Assembly: GCA_900769695.1 (NCBI GenBank)
Contig: CAAGHO010000018.1
Span: forward strand, 62,001 to 126,000
Direction: 5' to 3'
DNA from: Bacilli bacterium
Lineage (GTDB): Bacteria > Bacillota_I > Bacilli_A > RF39 > UBA660
DNA length: 64,000 nt
Under the pieces are notes generated by a model, which was not told where the DNA came from, did no database searches, and was given only the letters and a program-made list of their open reading frames with translations. Each line of letters begins with the position of its first letter. Position 1 is the first letter of the stretch. A program made the translations under genes and the position numbers. This document shows positions 1-9,222 of the stretch, piece after piece.

Positions 1-757
1 CTACAGTAAAGATTGTATCCCCAACTTTCATATCCTCACTAGAACCAATAGTTGCAACTTGTGGAACTTTATCTTTAGAAATACTCATTACAGCTAAATC
101 TAAATATTCATCTCCACCAAGAATTTTAGCTTCTATCTCTTCATCATTAGATAAAACAAGTACAACTTTATCAGCATTTGAAACTACGTGTTGGTTAGTC
201 ATAACATACCCATAATTACTATCTTTTTTATAAATAAATCCAGTTCCTGTTGATTGAACCTCACCATTTTTATATGACTGAACCATTACCACAGAATCAT
301 AAACATTTTCAATAGCAGCAGCTAAGCTTGATTTTTCATAAACAGTATTTTTTTTCGTATTAGTTATTATTTTATCATTACTACTACTTGATACTTCTGT
401 ATCTAACTTAGATAATAAAGGTGTCCATTTAAGAATTGAAATAACAATTACTGAACCTACAACTATCGCAAGCACCACTGTAAAGAAAAGTTTTAATAAA
501 CTAGGATTTTTTTTCTTTACCTCAAGCTTTTTATTAGTATCTTCCTGCCTAAAACTATCAGTCGAAACTTGTTTTTCTATATTTTCACTTGTTTGTGCTT
601 TTTCATCTTGTTCTTCTATATCACTAGATTTTTCTTCAAGAGATTCTTCCTTTATAACTTTCTTTTCCTTATTACTTTTATCTGATAATTCAGAACTTTC
701 TTTTTCTTCTTTTAACTCTTTATCTTTATCAATACTTTTATTTTCTTTTTCATTCAT
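1..757 (-). CDS. htrA: HtrA/DegP-like membrane-anchored serine protease (3' end outside window)
   Basis: The visible part is the first 252 residues of a trypsin-fold quality-control protease. A highly charged Glu/Lys-rich cytoplasmic tail (about 1-88) precedes one membrane segment (about 90-110), then the protease domain begins. The catalytic His sits in TNQHVV (H190) and the catalytic Asp in EYLDLAV (D220); the Ser region and any PDZ domain lie beyond the left edge. This layout matches Firmicutes HtrA proteins, which face the cell surface and degrade misfolded exported proteins. Its ATG lies inside the end of the Abi gene (8-bp overlap), so the two are co-transcribed and probably translationally coupled. 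The family call is firm; which HtrA paralogue it is cannot be told. Confidence 0.87.
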   Translation of the reverse strand, partial: MNEKENKSIDKDKELKEEKESSELSDKSNKEKKVIKEESLEEKSSDIEEQDEKAQTSENIEKQVSTDSFRQEDTNKKLEVKKKNPSLLKLFFTVVLAIVVGSVIVISILKWTPLLSKLDTEVSSSSNDKIITNTKKNTVYEKSSLAAAIENVYDSVVMVQSYKNGEVQSTGTGFIYKKDSNYGYVMTNQHVVSNADKVVLVLSNDEEIEAKILGGDEYLDLAVMSISKDKVPQVATIGSSEDMKVGDTIFTV

Positions 758-1703
758 CTTTATCTACACTCCTTTCAATGTTAGCCAACTCATTCCAATT
801 TTTAGGAAATCCCATTCTATTTAACACATCATCTATTTTTATTGTTTTTAGATTGTAATCAAGTGTTCTAATTGCATTTTCAATTTCTATTGTCATAGAC
901 CTATACTTATCTTGATCTAATAATTGCCTCATTATAATTAATAGAGCAAAAACGTCATTCTTACCATAAATGTATTCACCATCTTGTTTAGGTATATCAA
1001 GTAGTTTATGATAAATAGTATCATCAATTAGTTTCTGAGTTTTATTTTCATATAAAATATCTTCATGAGCACATAAATTACGATAATTAGATAAGAATGG
1101 TAAGTAAGTAGCAAATGTATCTACATCTAAATTATAAATATCACTTATAGCTTTTTGATCTTCATCTTTCAAAACTAAAAACAATTCACAAACTATTCCA
1201 AATGATAAAACCTTTACTAAAATCCATAATGGAATATACCCATAATTAGACGCATAATGTTGAGTAGCAGTATGTTGATTTCCATTAATACGTATTTGTC
1301 TTTTCATCTTTTTTAATAAATCATTTAGTTGTCGCTGTTTATCTGGTCTTCTTGTAAAGTTTTTATTTCTTAAATAATCACTTTCTCTATAACCATATTT
1401 TTTTGATAATTGATAAGAAAAAATAGATTTAAAATTATTCTCAATAATAAGCAAATTTTTAAATAAAATATTTCTGAATGTTCTATCAAATAGAAATAAG
1501 CTATATAATTCTTCAAAAGTTGTTCCATCTTTATAAACTCTGTTTGAATTAGATATCATAAATAGATGTCTATAGCCATTTAAAAAGAAATAATTTTCTC
1601 TTAAAAGTACACTTTTAGTATAATCTTCATTAGTTATTACCATGTGCTTTTGCTTTAAAATTTCTACTTGCTCATCAAGAGTTTTAAAATGTTTATCTAT
1701 CAT
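750..1703 (-). CDS. Abi family protein (Abi_2/AbiD-F type, HEPN-like)
   Basis: 317 aa, close to the usual length of Abi_2 proteins. The family was named from lactococcal abortive-infection proteins AbiD/AbiF and belongs to the HEPN clan. The diagnostic part is the C-terminal RNLCAH (residues 208-213), an Rx4H motif like the ribonuclease motif of HEPN toxins; upstream are the typical FLNGYR and FDRTFRN segments. The start ATG has an AGGTGA five bases upstream. The gene is the first of a two-gene unit with htrA, an unexpected partner. Role in phage defence is inferred from the family only; many chromosomal members have no tested function. Confidence 0.85.
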   Translation of the reverse strand: MIDKHFKTLDEQVEILKQKHMVITNEDYTKSVLLRENYFFLNGYRHLFMISNSNRVYKDGTTFEELYSLFLFDRTFRNILFKNLLIIENNFKSIFSYQLSKKYGYRESDYLRNKNFTRRPDKQRQLNDLLKKMKRQIRINGNQHTATQHYASNYGYIPLWILVKVLSFGIVCELFLVLKDEDQKAISDIYNLDVDTFATYLPFLSNYRNLCAHEDILYENKTQKLIDDTIYHKLLDIPKQDGEYIYGKNDVFALLIIMRQLLDQDKYRSMTIEIENAIRTLDYNLKTIKIDDVLNRMGFPKNWNELANIERSVDKDE

Positions 1704-1804
1704 ATTCTCACCTACTATAAATTATACCATACATATCTAATAATAAATATGAAAATTTCATGAATTTTTGTGTTATCATATAATTAATCGAAAGGAATGA
1801 TTAG

Positions 1805-2770
1805 ATGCCCGCAACTATTACTCATGCTTATTTTGCTGAAGATTTATTTAATATTTTAGATAAAAATACAAAAAAATTAATAAGTAATAAGAAAAAAGAA
1901 CTAATGATGTTTTCTCAAAATACTGATCCCTTAATGTTTTATATATTAACACTAAAAAATGGAAAGGAAATAAGAAAATTACAGTTTGTTGCGCATACAG
2001 AAAAAACTAATTTATTTTTTGAGAATACAATTAAATATATTAAAAAAAATAAATATTATAATAATCCTGATGTTTTAGTATTTTTATATGGATTCATTTG
2101 TCATTTTGCTTTAGATAGTAGAACTCATCCTTTTATTGTATATAAAACTGGCTATTTTATAAAAGAAGATAAAAAAACTTATAAATATAATGGTCTGCAT
2201 AACAATATGGAAGCCTATTTAGATAACTATATGCTTGAAAAACACCATATTTCTAGAATAGATTTTAAAAAATTTTGCTTTTCATTAGAACCATTTACTG
2301 AAGAATTAAATGAAGTTATTTCTTATACATTTAAAAAGACTTATAATGTAGAAAATATGGATAAGATTTATTATAGTTCATTAAAACAAATGAATTTTTT
2401 CCTTACAACATTCAGACTTGATCCACATAAATATAAAAGTTATATATATAGATTCATTGATAAATTTACATCAAAAAAAACATTCAAACTAGAGCCAGTT
2501 TCCTATAACATAAGAAATAAAAATATAGATTATCTTAACAATAATCATAAAGAATGGAACTATCCTGTTGATAGAACAATTAAAAGTCATAAAAATTTTG
2601 ATGAGTTATACCAAAATTCATTAATAGAAGCTAAAAAATTAATTGAAGCTGTCAATGATTATTTTTTTAAAGATACATCTTTAAATATAAATTCACTATT
2701 TCATAATAGAAGTTATTTAACAGGTATAGATTGTAAAAGTAAAAATAAACAAATATATTTTGAATTTTAG
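1805..2770 (+). CDS. Zinc-dependent phospholipase C-like protein
   Basis: 321 aa with the histidine/aspartate pattern of the zinc-dependent phospholipase C fold (Pfam PF00882): THAYFAEDLF at the N-terminus (H7), DPLMFY (D41), AHTEKT (H64), CHFALDSRTHPF (H100, D104, H108) and HNNMEAYLD (H132, E136). These positions correspond to the tri-zinc site of secreted clostridial phospholipases, but there is no signal peptide, so this is the cytoplasmic subgroup common in gut Firmicutes whose substrate is unknown. The start follows GAAAGGA. It is divergent from abi-htrA across about 100 bp and is followed 45 bp later by a SpoIID-like gene on the same strand. Confidence 0.8.
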   Translation: MPATITHAYFAEDLFNILDKNTKKLISNKKKELMMFSQNTDPLMFYILTLKNGKEIRKLQFVAHTEKTNLFFENTIKYIKKNKYYNNPDVLVFLYGFICHFALDSRTHPFIVYKTGYFIKEDKKTYKYNGLHNNMEAYLDNYMLEKHHISRIDFKKFCFSLEPFTEELNEVISYTFKKTYNVENMDKIYYSSLKQMNFFLTTFRLDPHKYKSYIYRFIDKFTSKKTFKLEPVSYNIRNKNIDYLNNNHKEWNYPVDRTIKSHKNFDELYQNSLIEAKKLIEAVNDYFFKDTSLNINSLFHNRSYLTGIDCKSKNKQIYFEF

Positions 2771-2815
2771 TATAAGATAAATATATTCTTACCATAATAT
2801 CTATAGGTGAAGAAT

Positions 2816-3871
2816 ATGTTTTATAGATATGAAATTAAAAATAATGGTAGAGAAGATATATTATATTTATATTTAACTATGACTTATGAATTTTCTAAAG
2901 AATTAGATAATAAAAATGATAATTCAAATATACTAGAAAAAACTAAAGAATTTATAAATAATAATAGTATTGAATATAATGGTGATAAAGTTTATTTAGT
3001 AGTAGATGGAATTATAATTAAAACATTTAATATCAACAAACAATATACAGTTAAAGATGTATCTAAAGGAAATAAATATTTAAACGATAATTACATTGTT
3101 AAAATTAAATATGATAATGATAAATATGAATCCATGACTCTAAAAAATTATTTATTAGGTGTAATTGCTACTAACAAGATAAAAGATTTAGAATTAACAA
3201 CTTTGAAATCACTATGTGTGCTATATAGAACATATGCATATAAAGAAATGGAAGAACATAATTATATTAGTGTTAGTAATCCTTATCAAATATATAAACC
3301 AATATCATATTATAAAATATTTTGGTTAGATAAATATCAAGATAACTACAATATCATCAATAAATCAATAGAAGATACAGATGGTGAATTTGTAACATAT
3401 CATGACAAATATATATATCCATTCACTCATATATGTAACAACGGATATACAAGAAAAAGCAATAAATATAAATATCTAGAGAGAAAAAGTAGTTTATGGG
3501 ATTATGCTTCTCCTTACTATTTAGAAATAAAAGACTATAATTACAATGAACTAAAAGAAATATTTAGAGAAAATGAAGAAACGATTAAAAGTGTAAAAAT
3601 AATTGAAACAAACGAGAGTAATCAAATAGAAAAAATCAGAATTGGAAGCAAGAATTATAGTGGTGAACATTTTAGAGCTTTATTAAATTTAAAATCAAGC
3701 GATATTACCTTAATTATTAATCCAACATTTATTAGATGTATTACAAAGGGTTGGGGAAATCAATATGGACTAAGTCAATTTGGAGCTAATGAAATAGCTA
3801 AAAATGGTGGTAATTATCTAAATATAATTAAGTACTATTTTAAAGATATAGTAATAAAAAAATACAAGTAA
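2816..3871 (+). CDS. SpoIID/LytB-domain protein with altered active-site residues
   Basis: 351 aa from the ATG at 2816, which has AGGTGA five bases upstream; the in-frame GTG at 2807 lies in that ribosome binding site. The C-terminal half follows the SpoIID/LytB pattern: NYLLGVIAT, TLKSLCVLYRTYAY, and near the end KGWGNQYGLSQFGANE followed by YLNIIKYYF. SpoIID enzymes are lytic transglycosylases acting on peptidoglycan in engulfment and spore germination. Here the Glu expected after the GVIA block is Asn (N120) and the His of the usual GHG motif is Asn, so catalysis is doubtful. No signal peptide or membrane anchor is visible. The first ~100 residues are lineage-specific. Confidence 0.75.
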   Translation: MFYRYEIKNNGREDILYLYLTMTYEFSKELDNKNDNSNILEKTKEFINNNSIEYNGDKVYLVVDGIIIKTFNINKQYTVKDVSKGNKYLNDNYIVKIKYDNDKYESMTLKNYLLGVIATNKIKDLELTTLKSLCVLYRTYAYKEMEEHNYISVSNPYQIYKPISYYKIFWLDKYQDNYNIINKSIEDTDGEFVTYHDKYIYPFTHICNNGYTRKSNKYKYLERKSSLWDYASPYYLEIKDYNYNELKEIFRENEETIKSVKIIETNESNQIEKIRIGSKNYSGEHFRALLNLKSSDITLIINPTFIRCITKGWGNQYGLSQFGANEIAKNGGNYLNIIKYYFKDIVIKKYK

Positions 3872-3873
3872 TA

Positions 3874-3903
3874 AAAAACTTCTAGAATATTCTAGAAGTT
3901 TTT
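3874..3903. terminator. Bidirectional intrinsic terminator
   Basis: A perfect 13-bp inverted repeat (arms 3874-3886 and 3891-3903, loop ATAT) starts with an A-run and ends with a T-run, so it can end transcription from both sides. It separates the rightward SpoIID-like gene from the end of the leftward type VII secretion operon. Confidence 0.88.
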
Positions 3904-3932
3904 AGCTTCACAAAATAACTAATTTGTTTTTT

Positions 3933-4157
3933 TTATTTGTTTTTCTCAATCATATACAATAATGCCTCATCAGCATCCTTATTTAGAGTAATACTACTAT
4001 CAATAAATTTAGCATAAGAATCAAGACTATTACAAAATTCTAATACTCCAGATAAATCTTCGCTATATTTATCTGCTATTTTTCTAATTGTAGAAGAAGA
4101 ATTTAAAAGACTATCACTCAATTTCTTAGCTTCATCATAACTAATTGAACCTAACAC
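3933..4157 (-). CDS. Small helical protein, last gene of the type VII operon
   Basis: 74 aa starting at a GTG only two bases after the stop of the preceding 59-aa gene, with AGAAGG about seven bases upstream. The sequence is acidic and predicted largely helical (DEAKKLSDSLLNSSSTIRK, then SLDSYAKFI), without Trp, Cys, signal peptide or membrane segment. The helical content and position suggest a partner of WXG100-like secreted proteins, such as a chaperone or a co-secreted half of a heterodimer; the WxG motif itself is absent. Function is inferred from context only. Confidence 0.6.
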   Translation of the reverse strand: MLGSISYDEAKKLSDSLLNSSSTIRKIADKYSEDLSGVLEFCNSLDSYAKFIDSSITLNKDADEALLYMIEKNK

Positions 4158-4159
4158 AA

Positions 4160-4339
4160 CTATACCTTCTTTCTACTTTCTTGCTCTAAAAAATCAGCAC
4201 CCTGTATAACTATTTTTTTAAATTGATTGATCTCATCTATATGATTTAAACTATCATTATTAGACCAAGAATTTTTTAACTTTTCCAAAATAGAAAATAT
4301 ATTATTTACTTCTTTTACATAATTTTCATATTCATTCAT
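4160..4339 (-). CDS. Very short WXG100-like helical protein of the type VII operon
   Basis: 59 aa, below common ORF cut-offs. Its ATG at 4339 has an AGGAGG nine bases upstream, overlapping the stop of the yukD-like gene, and its TAG is followed after two bases by the next GTG start, so it is embedded in a tight operon. The protein is helical with a central KNSWSNNDS segment: a Trp in a turn between two helices, reminiscent of the WxG turn of EsxA-type proteins but with Ser-Asn instead of Gly and at little over half the normal ~100 residues. It is a candidate type VII substrate or adaptor. The reading frame is well supported, the function is not. Confidence 0.6.
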   Translation of the reverse strand: MNEYENYVKEVNNIFSILEKLKNSWSNNDSLNHIDEINQFKKIVIQGADFLEQESRKKV

Positions 4340-4350
4340 AGTAATACCTC

Positions 4351-4608
4351 CTATATCAAAATAATTCTAGAACCATTTTTTAAATCAGTATCAATAACTT
4401 TTTTATTAACATCATATATTTGACCAGATGTTTTACTATAAAAATTACTATCATCTTTTATTTGAAAATCATCACTAGCTAAATCAAGAATTCCTTTTTC
4501 AATTAGTTTTTTTATTGTACCTATTCTCTTACTAACAGGAACAAAAACATCATATTCTTTTTCAATTGATGGAACATATACTTCTAATAATATTTTATTA
4601 CTTTCCAT
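4351..4608 (-). CDS. YukD/EsaB-like ubiquitin-fold protein of type VII secretion
   Basis: 85 aa from the ATG at 4608. An AGGTGA overlapping the essC stop codon precedes it by five bases; the upstream in-frame GTG (4617) is part of that site. The sequence shows the beta-grasp pattern of YukD/EsaB: a strand (ILLEVYVPS), a second strand (DVFVPVSKR), a helix with the TIKKLIEKG motif and a terminal strand (NGSRIILI). EsaB is a small cytosolic component of Firmicutes T7SSb systems, and its genetic linkage to EssC is the norm. It is not a ubiquitin conjugation protein: there is no C-terminal Gly-Gly. Confidence 0.82.
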   Translation of the reverse strand: MESNKILLEVYVPSIEKEYDVFVPVSKRIGTIKKLIEKGILDLASDDFQIKDDSNFYSKTSGQIYDVNKKVIDTDLKNGSRIILI

Positions 4609-4617
4609 GTAAATCAC

Positions 4618-7600
4618 CTATTCTTCTATAATCTTAACAAGAGTTGCTTTTCCGTTTTTTATAACATAACCGAAATTTTCTGGTATTTCTTCGCGTAATT
4701 CACGAGGAGTTGAAGCTAGTTTTAGAACATATTGATCAGCTATACCATTAGCTAACCAGATACCTTCAGTAGTATCTACAGCAGATTTATACCACTCATC
4801 ATATGCAAAAGATTTTAATTTATCAGCATTTTCAATAACAATAAAGTGATCTACTGAAATTTCTTTACTTCCTGCTAAAACTGTAGTCAATTTAGTTTTA
4901 ACATCTTCACTTACCCTACCAAGTAAATTAGATATCCCAAAGATAAGGTACGTTGTTTTAGGAAACTTATTCAAAACTGCATCATTATAGTTATTACTTT
5001 CATATTCTTGTTTTTGCCTACTATAGTTATTGTATATAGTATCTATTATTGCTTCGAATTTTGAATTAACATAATTTTCAGTTATTTCTCCATTAACAAA
5101 CAGCTTACTTGCATCTATAACAACCACTTTTTGATAAGGAACTTTACCAAATAATTTTACTAATTGAATAAAGAAATTAGTTTGGTTCATAATATCATTA
5201 GCAGTTATCAAAGAGATAGAATCAGCTTCAAAATTATATGTAGCTATATCTAAATTATCTTTTCTAATACCTATTGGAATAGTTGAAAGACTTCCGATTT
5301 TTTCTTCTACATTTTCTATAGTAACTACTTCTGGTAAAATTGGAATTTTAGCAGCTGCAGTAGAACATATTTTTCTAAGTCTTTGAGATATAACCTTTAT
5401 AAATTCGGTTAAACGTTCATTTTGATATGCATAAGCTGTTTGAAATTCATATACATTATCAAGTTCTATCAAACCTCTACCAAAAATTTTTGATGGTTCC
5501 TTTCTACTACGAGTTTGCAATACATCACTATAGTCAGAAGAATCATTAAATTGTAAAATTAAATTCTGCTTGAAGTTTTGTCTTAAACGATATCTAATAG
5601 CATTGGTACTACTAGTTGTTAAAATAAAGACAACTCCGAACTTTCCTCCTTCACGGGTCAATTGAGATAAATATTCTTCATAACCACCATACATTTCTGA
5701 GAAAGCTTCATAATTATTGATAATTATTGTAACTAAAGGTAATTTCTTATTACTATGTTCATTGTAAAAATTAAATGAACCATTATAATCTGCAAAAATA
5801 CGTTTTCTTTCTTCAATTATATCAACTATCATTTTAAATAAATTTTCTATTTTTTCTTTATCAATAGAGCTTAAAATCCCACCAATTTGAGGCGCTTTTT
5901 CAAACATTTTTAAAGTTTCTGCACCAAAATCTAAAACATAAAAATTTATTTCTTCTGGATTATAAGTAGTAATTGCTGAATAAATAATACTTGACAATAA
6001 AAGTTCCTTACCACTACCACTTGAACCAAAAATTATTGTATTTCCTTCTTCTGAAAGGGGTAATGTTAAAATATTTTGACTTTGATTATCAGGATCATCA
6101 TATTCTCCAATCACTAGTTCTATTTGATTAGTTTTGATTTGATAATTATATTTTTTCTTTAATTCTTCAATATATACAAAATCAGGAATTCTATCCAACC
6201 ACAATTGAGAAATAGAAATATTTTCCTCTTTTGCTACATTGACTATATACTTAATAATATTAGGTAATTCTTCTCCCTCAGATTTAATTTGTGGAAGATT
6301 ATCAGAAGTATCAAATGATTTTATAACAGATCCAACACTATCTATAAAATCTACTCCTGTATCTATCTTTTTCTTTCTCTTTTCTGTAGGATAATATTGT
6401 GCACCCGCCCAAGCTGATTGACCTAAAGCAAATAATTCGTTATATCCTACTTGAAGATAGAATCGTCCAGGATTTTTTAAAGCTGCAGCATCCGGACACT
6501 TAATCATATCCATACTATCTGATCTGTCCTGTACTTTTAAACATATTTTAAATTTAGAGTTTGACCATATTTGATCATCAACTACACCGGCAGGTTTTTG
6601 AGTTGCAAGTATTAAATGGACACCTAAACTACGTCCAATACGAGCTGTTGAAATCAATTGATCCATAAATTCTGGTCGTTGAGATTTCAATTCTGCAAAT
6701 TCATCAGAAATGATAAATAAATGAGAAATAGGTTCTTTGACTTTACCTTCGCGATATAATCTTTGGTATTTATAAATATCTATAGTACTCTCATTCAAAC
6801 TATCACGAGCCTCATTGAATTTTCTCTGTCTTCTTCTAAGCTCACTTTGAATAGAAGCTAATGCTCTATTCATTTCAATTGTATCCAAGTTTGTAATAGT
6901 ACCAGCTAAGTGTGGAAGTTTTGTACCAGTTTCCTTATTTTGAAACACACCAGCTAATCCTCCACCTTTATAATCGATTAAAACAAAAGAAGCTTCATAA
7001 GGATTAAAATTAATAGCCATAGACAAAATATACGATATAATTAGTTCACTCTTACCAGAACCAGTCATACCAGCAACTAATCCATGAGGTCCATAAAATT
7101 TTTCATGTAAATCAAGTTTAAATTGTTCACCATTTTTATCAACACCTATCGGAACCTGCAATGATTTTGTTGGGTCATTTTGTTTCCAACGATTTAAAAT
7201 ATTTAATTGTTCTACCATACCAACATTATACATTTCAAGGAAACTAACAACATTTGGAATATTTTTTTCTTCTTTAGCAATATCAATTGGTATATTAGCA
7301 AGTTTTTGACAATAAAGATTCATATCTAAATTATTATCATAGTCAGCTACAAACTCTTTTTGTTTATTAGAAACTAATTCATTTTCAAAAATACCTGACT
7401 TTTGATCACCAATACTTATAAATGTTTTACATTCATTTGGTAAATTAGTAAGCCTTGGACTTATAATCGCTAAACTGAAACCATAATTTGTTTCCTGAGC
7501 AGCTACATCTTTTATAATTTCCAAATCTCTTACCATTTTATAATCATCTGTAATAATCATATAATAAGGAGAATAATCAGCATAATCTTTATCTTCAATT

Positions 7601-9222
7601 CTAATTGAAATTTCATTTTCTTGTTTGCATCTTCTTTGAAATTCTTTTTCTAAATACAATGATAACTCCTTCATATCGTCATTATTTGTAGCGAAAAATC
7701 TCAAAGATTTATCATTATTCCAACAATGAGGTAGTACTTTCAAGTATTCCCATTTAGATACATTCTTTTGATTAGTAAATAGAACTATTTTTAAATCTTC
7801 ATAGCTATGAAATGCTATCATCTGAAGAATTAATCCCTCAATAAATTTCTGTTTTTGATGACCTTCACCTATAATTGCACATATATAATTTTTGATAAAA
7901 GATAATGATATTGGAACATCTACAAGTAATCTTGATTCAGAAGCTACTTTATAAACTAATTCTTTAAGATTATCTTCTTCTAACGTAAATTTTCGTTCAG
8001 GAAATTTAATATTACCAACTAATTCTGTTGAACCTATACCAAGTCTTAAATCAAGAAAATCATCTTGTTTTATTTCTCTTTCCCATAGATTTCTTTTCTT
8101 ATTTAAAATAATTTTCTTTACCTCTTCTAATGGCAAATAATTATCAATTAAAACTTGTCGTTGAATCTTCATCTGAGAAGCAATTTCTTGATGACGTTTT
8201 TCAATATATTCTGTGTATTTATCTTGTCGTAATTTTTCTTTTTTAGCAACCTGTTTTTTTTGATATTTGGCAGAAAGTAAAGGCCATAAAAGCATAGAAA
8301 GAAGCATTCCAACAGACATTACAAGTGTCGGCATAGCACTACTTAACTCCTGTGTACCATTAATAACACCAGAAATAGATGTATAACCAAAGGCAACTGA
8401 ACTCATTGCCATTGTAAACATCGGACCAACTACATAAATCATTGGCATTTCATTAGGTTTTTCTTTTCCAGGAGGATCATCAACAGTAATATTTACCGGT
8501 TCTATTTTTGATTTAAAACGAGGCGATCTAAAGAAATAATCATTCTCTGTATAAAAATCTATACTTTCATCTTCTATAACATCATCTTCAGTCTGATGTT
8601 GAATTATTGGATTCATAATTGAGAAAGTATTACTATCAAATCTAATATTATCACCAATAGAATTAACCACAACGAAATCTCTCATAATAACTATTTTTAA
8701 TCCCATTATGAAGATACTATCACCATATTCTAAATTTTTAGTAGTGACAGCAACATTATTGACGTAAGTACCATATTTACTATTTAAGTCTTGTATTGCC
8801 CAACTACCATTATTATATATAAGTTTAGCATGTTGTTTAGAAACTAATGTATGATTATAATTTATATGAGCATTAAAATCATTTCCAATAATTATTTCAC
8901 CATTACGAATAACTTGAATTTTATTTTCCTTTTGATTGCCAGATTGTGAACAATATAAAATAACAAATTCATTATCTGTATTTATTTTCAAAAAATATAA
9001 ACTATTTTCTACTAAATAAGCAGAATCAATCTCTTGATTTCCAGACATTACCTTTGTTTCAAAGTCACTCTTTATTTTCCATTTACCGTCTTCTGCTTCA
9101 ATATTTATAAGATTTCTATTGTTACCAGATCTATCATCATCTGTCAACCAATAATTACCAGCAACTTTAGTTGGTAAAGAAAAATTATACATTTTTGATT
9201 TTTTAATTAATCTAACAATCAC
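4618..9222 (-). CDS. essC: Type VII secretion FtsK/SpoIIIE-family ATPase EssC (YukBA)
   Basis: About 1,534 aa, the usual length of EssC, the membrane motor of Firmicutes type VII secretion. An N-terminal pair of FHA-type domains (second one about 100-180, with SKQHAKL and DLNSKYGTYVNN) is followed by two membrane segments (about 260-285 and 295-320). Three ATPase modules follow. The first has GMTGSGKS (about 718-725) and LFIISDEF; the second has GSSGSGKE (about 1066-1073), with Glu instead of Ser/Thr after the Lys; the third has no recognisable P-loop. The segments GPHGLVAGMTGSGKSE and LILATQKPAGVVDDQIWSN match EssC closely. I prefer the GTG at 9222, five bases after GGGTGG, over the in-frame GTG at 9231. 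First gene of a four-gene operon; no EssA, EssB or EsaA lies in the window. Confidence 0.95.
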   Translation of the reverse strand: MIVRLIKKSKMYNFSLPTKVAGNYWLTDDDRSGNNRNLINIEAEDGKWKIKSDFETKVMSGNQEIDSAYLVENSLYFLKINTDNEFVILYCSQSGNQKENKIQVIRNGEIIIGNDFNAHINYNHTLVSKQHAKLIYNNGSWAIQDLNSKYGTYVNNVAVTTKNLEYGDSIFIMGLKIVIMRDFVVVNSIGDNIRFDSNTFSIMNPIIQHQTEDDVIEDESIDFYTENDYFFRSPRFKSKIEPVNITVDDPPGKEKPNEMPMIYVVGPMFTMAMSSVAFGYTSISGVINGTQELSSAMPTLVMSVGMLLSMLLWPLLSAKYQKKQVAKKEKLRQDKYTEYIEKRHQEIASQMKIQRQVLIDNYLPLEEVKKIILNKKRNLWEREIKQDDFLDLRLGIGSTELVGNIKFPERKFTLEEDNLKELVYKVASESRLLVDVPISLSFIKNYICAIIGEGHQKQKFIEGLILQMIAFHSYEDLKIVLFTNQKNVSKWEYLKVLPHCWNNDKSLRFFATNNDDMKELSLYLEKEFQRRCKQENEISIRIEDKDYADYSPYYMIITDDYKMVRDLEIIKDVAAQETNYGFSLAIISPRLTNLPNECKTFISIGDQKSGIFENELVSNKQKEFVADYDNNLDMNLYCQKLANIPIDIAKEEKNIPNVVSFLEMYNVGMVEQLNILNRWKQNDPTKSLQVPIGVDKNGEQFKLDLHEKFYGPHGLVAGMTGSGKSELIISYILSMAINFNPYEASFVLIDYKGGGLAGVFQNKETGTKLPHLAGTITNLDTIEMNRALASIQSELRRRQRKFNEARDSLNESTIDIYKYQRLYREGKVKEPISHLFIISDEFAELKSQRPEFMDQLISTARIGRSLGVHLILATQKPAGVVDDQIWSNSKFKICLKVQDRSDSMDMIKCPDAAALKNPGRFYLQVGYNELFALGQSAWAGAQYYPTEKRKKKIDTGVDFIDSVGSVIKSFDTSDNLPQIKSEGEELPNIIKYIVNVAKEENISISQLWLDRIPDFVYIEELKKKYNYQIKTNQIELVIGEYDDPDNQSQNILTLPLSEEGNTIIFGSSGSGKELLLSSIIYSAITTYNPEEINFYVLDFGAETLKMFEKAPQIGGILSSIDKEKIENLFKMIVDIIEERKRIFADYNGSFNFYNEHSNKKLPLVTIIINNYEAFSEMYGGYEEYLSQLTREGGKFGVVFILTTSSTNAIRYRLRQNFKQNLILQFNDSSDYSDVLQTRSRKEPSKIFGRGLIELDNVYEFQTAYAYQNERLTEFIKVISQRLRKICSTAAAKIPILPEVVTIENVEEKIGSLSTIPIGIRKDNLDIATYNFEADSISLITANDIMNQTNFFIQLVKLFGKVPYQKVVVIDASKLFVNGEITENYVNSKFEAIIDTIYNNYSRQKQEYESNNYNDAVLNKFPKTTYLIFGISNLLGRVSEDVKTKLTTVLAGSKEISVDHFIVIENADKLKSFAYDEWYKSAVDTTEGIWLANGIADQYVLKLASTPRELREEIPENFGYVIKNGKATLVKIIEE

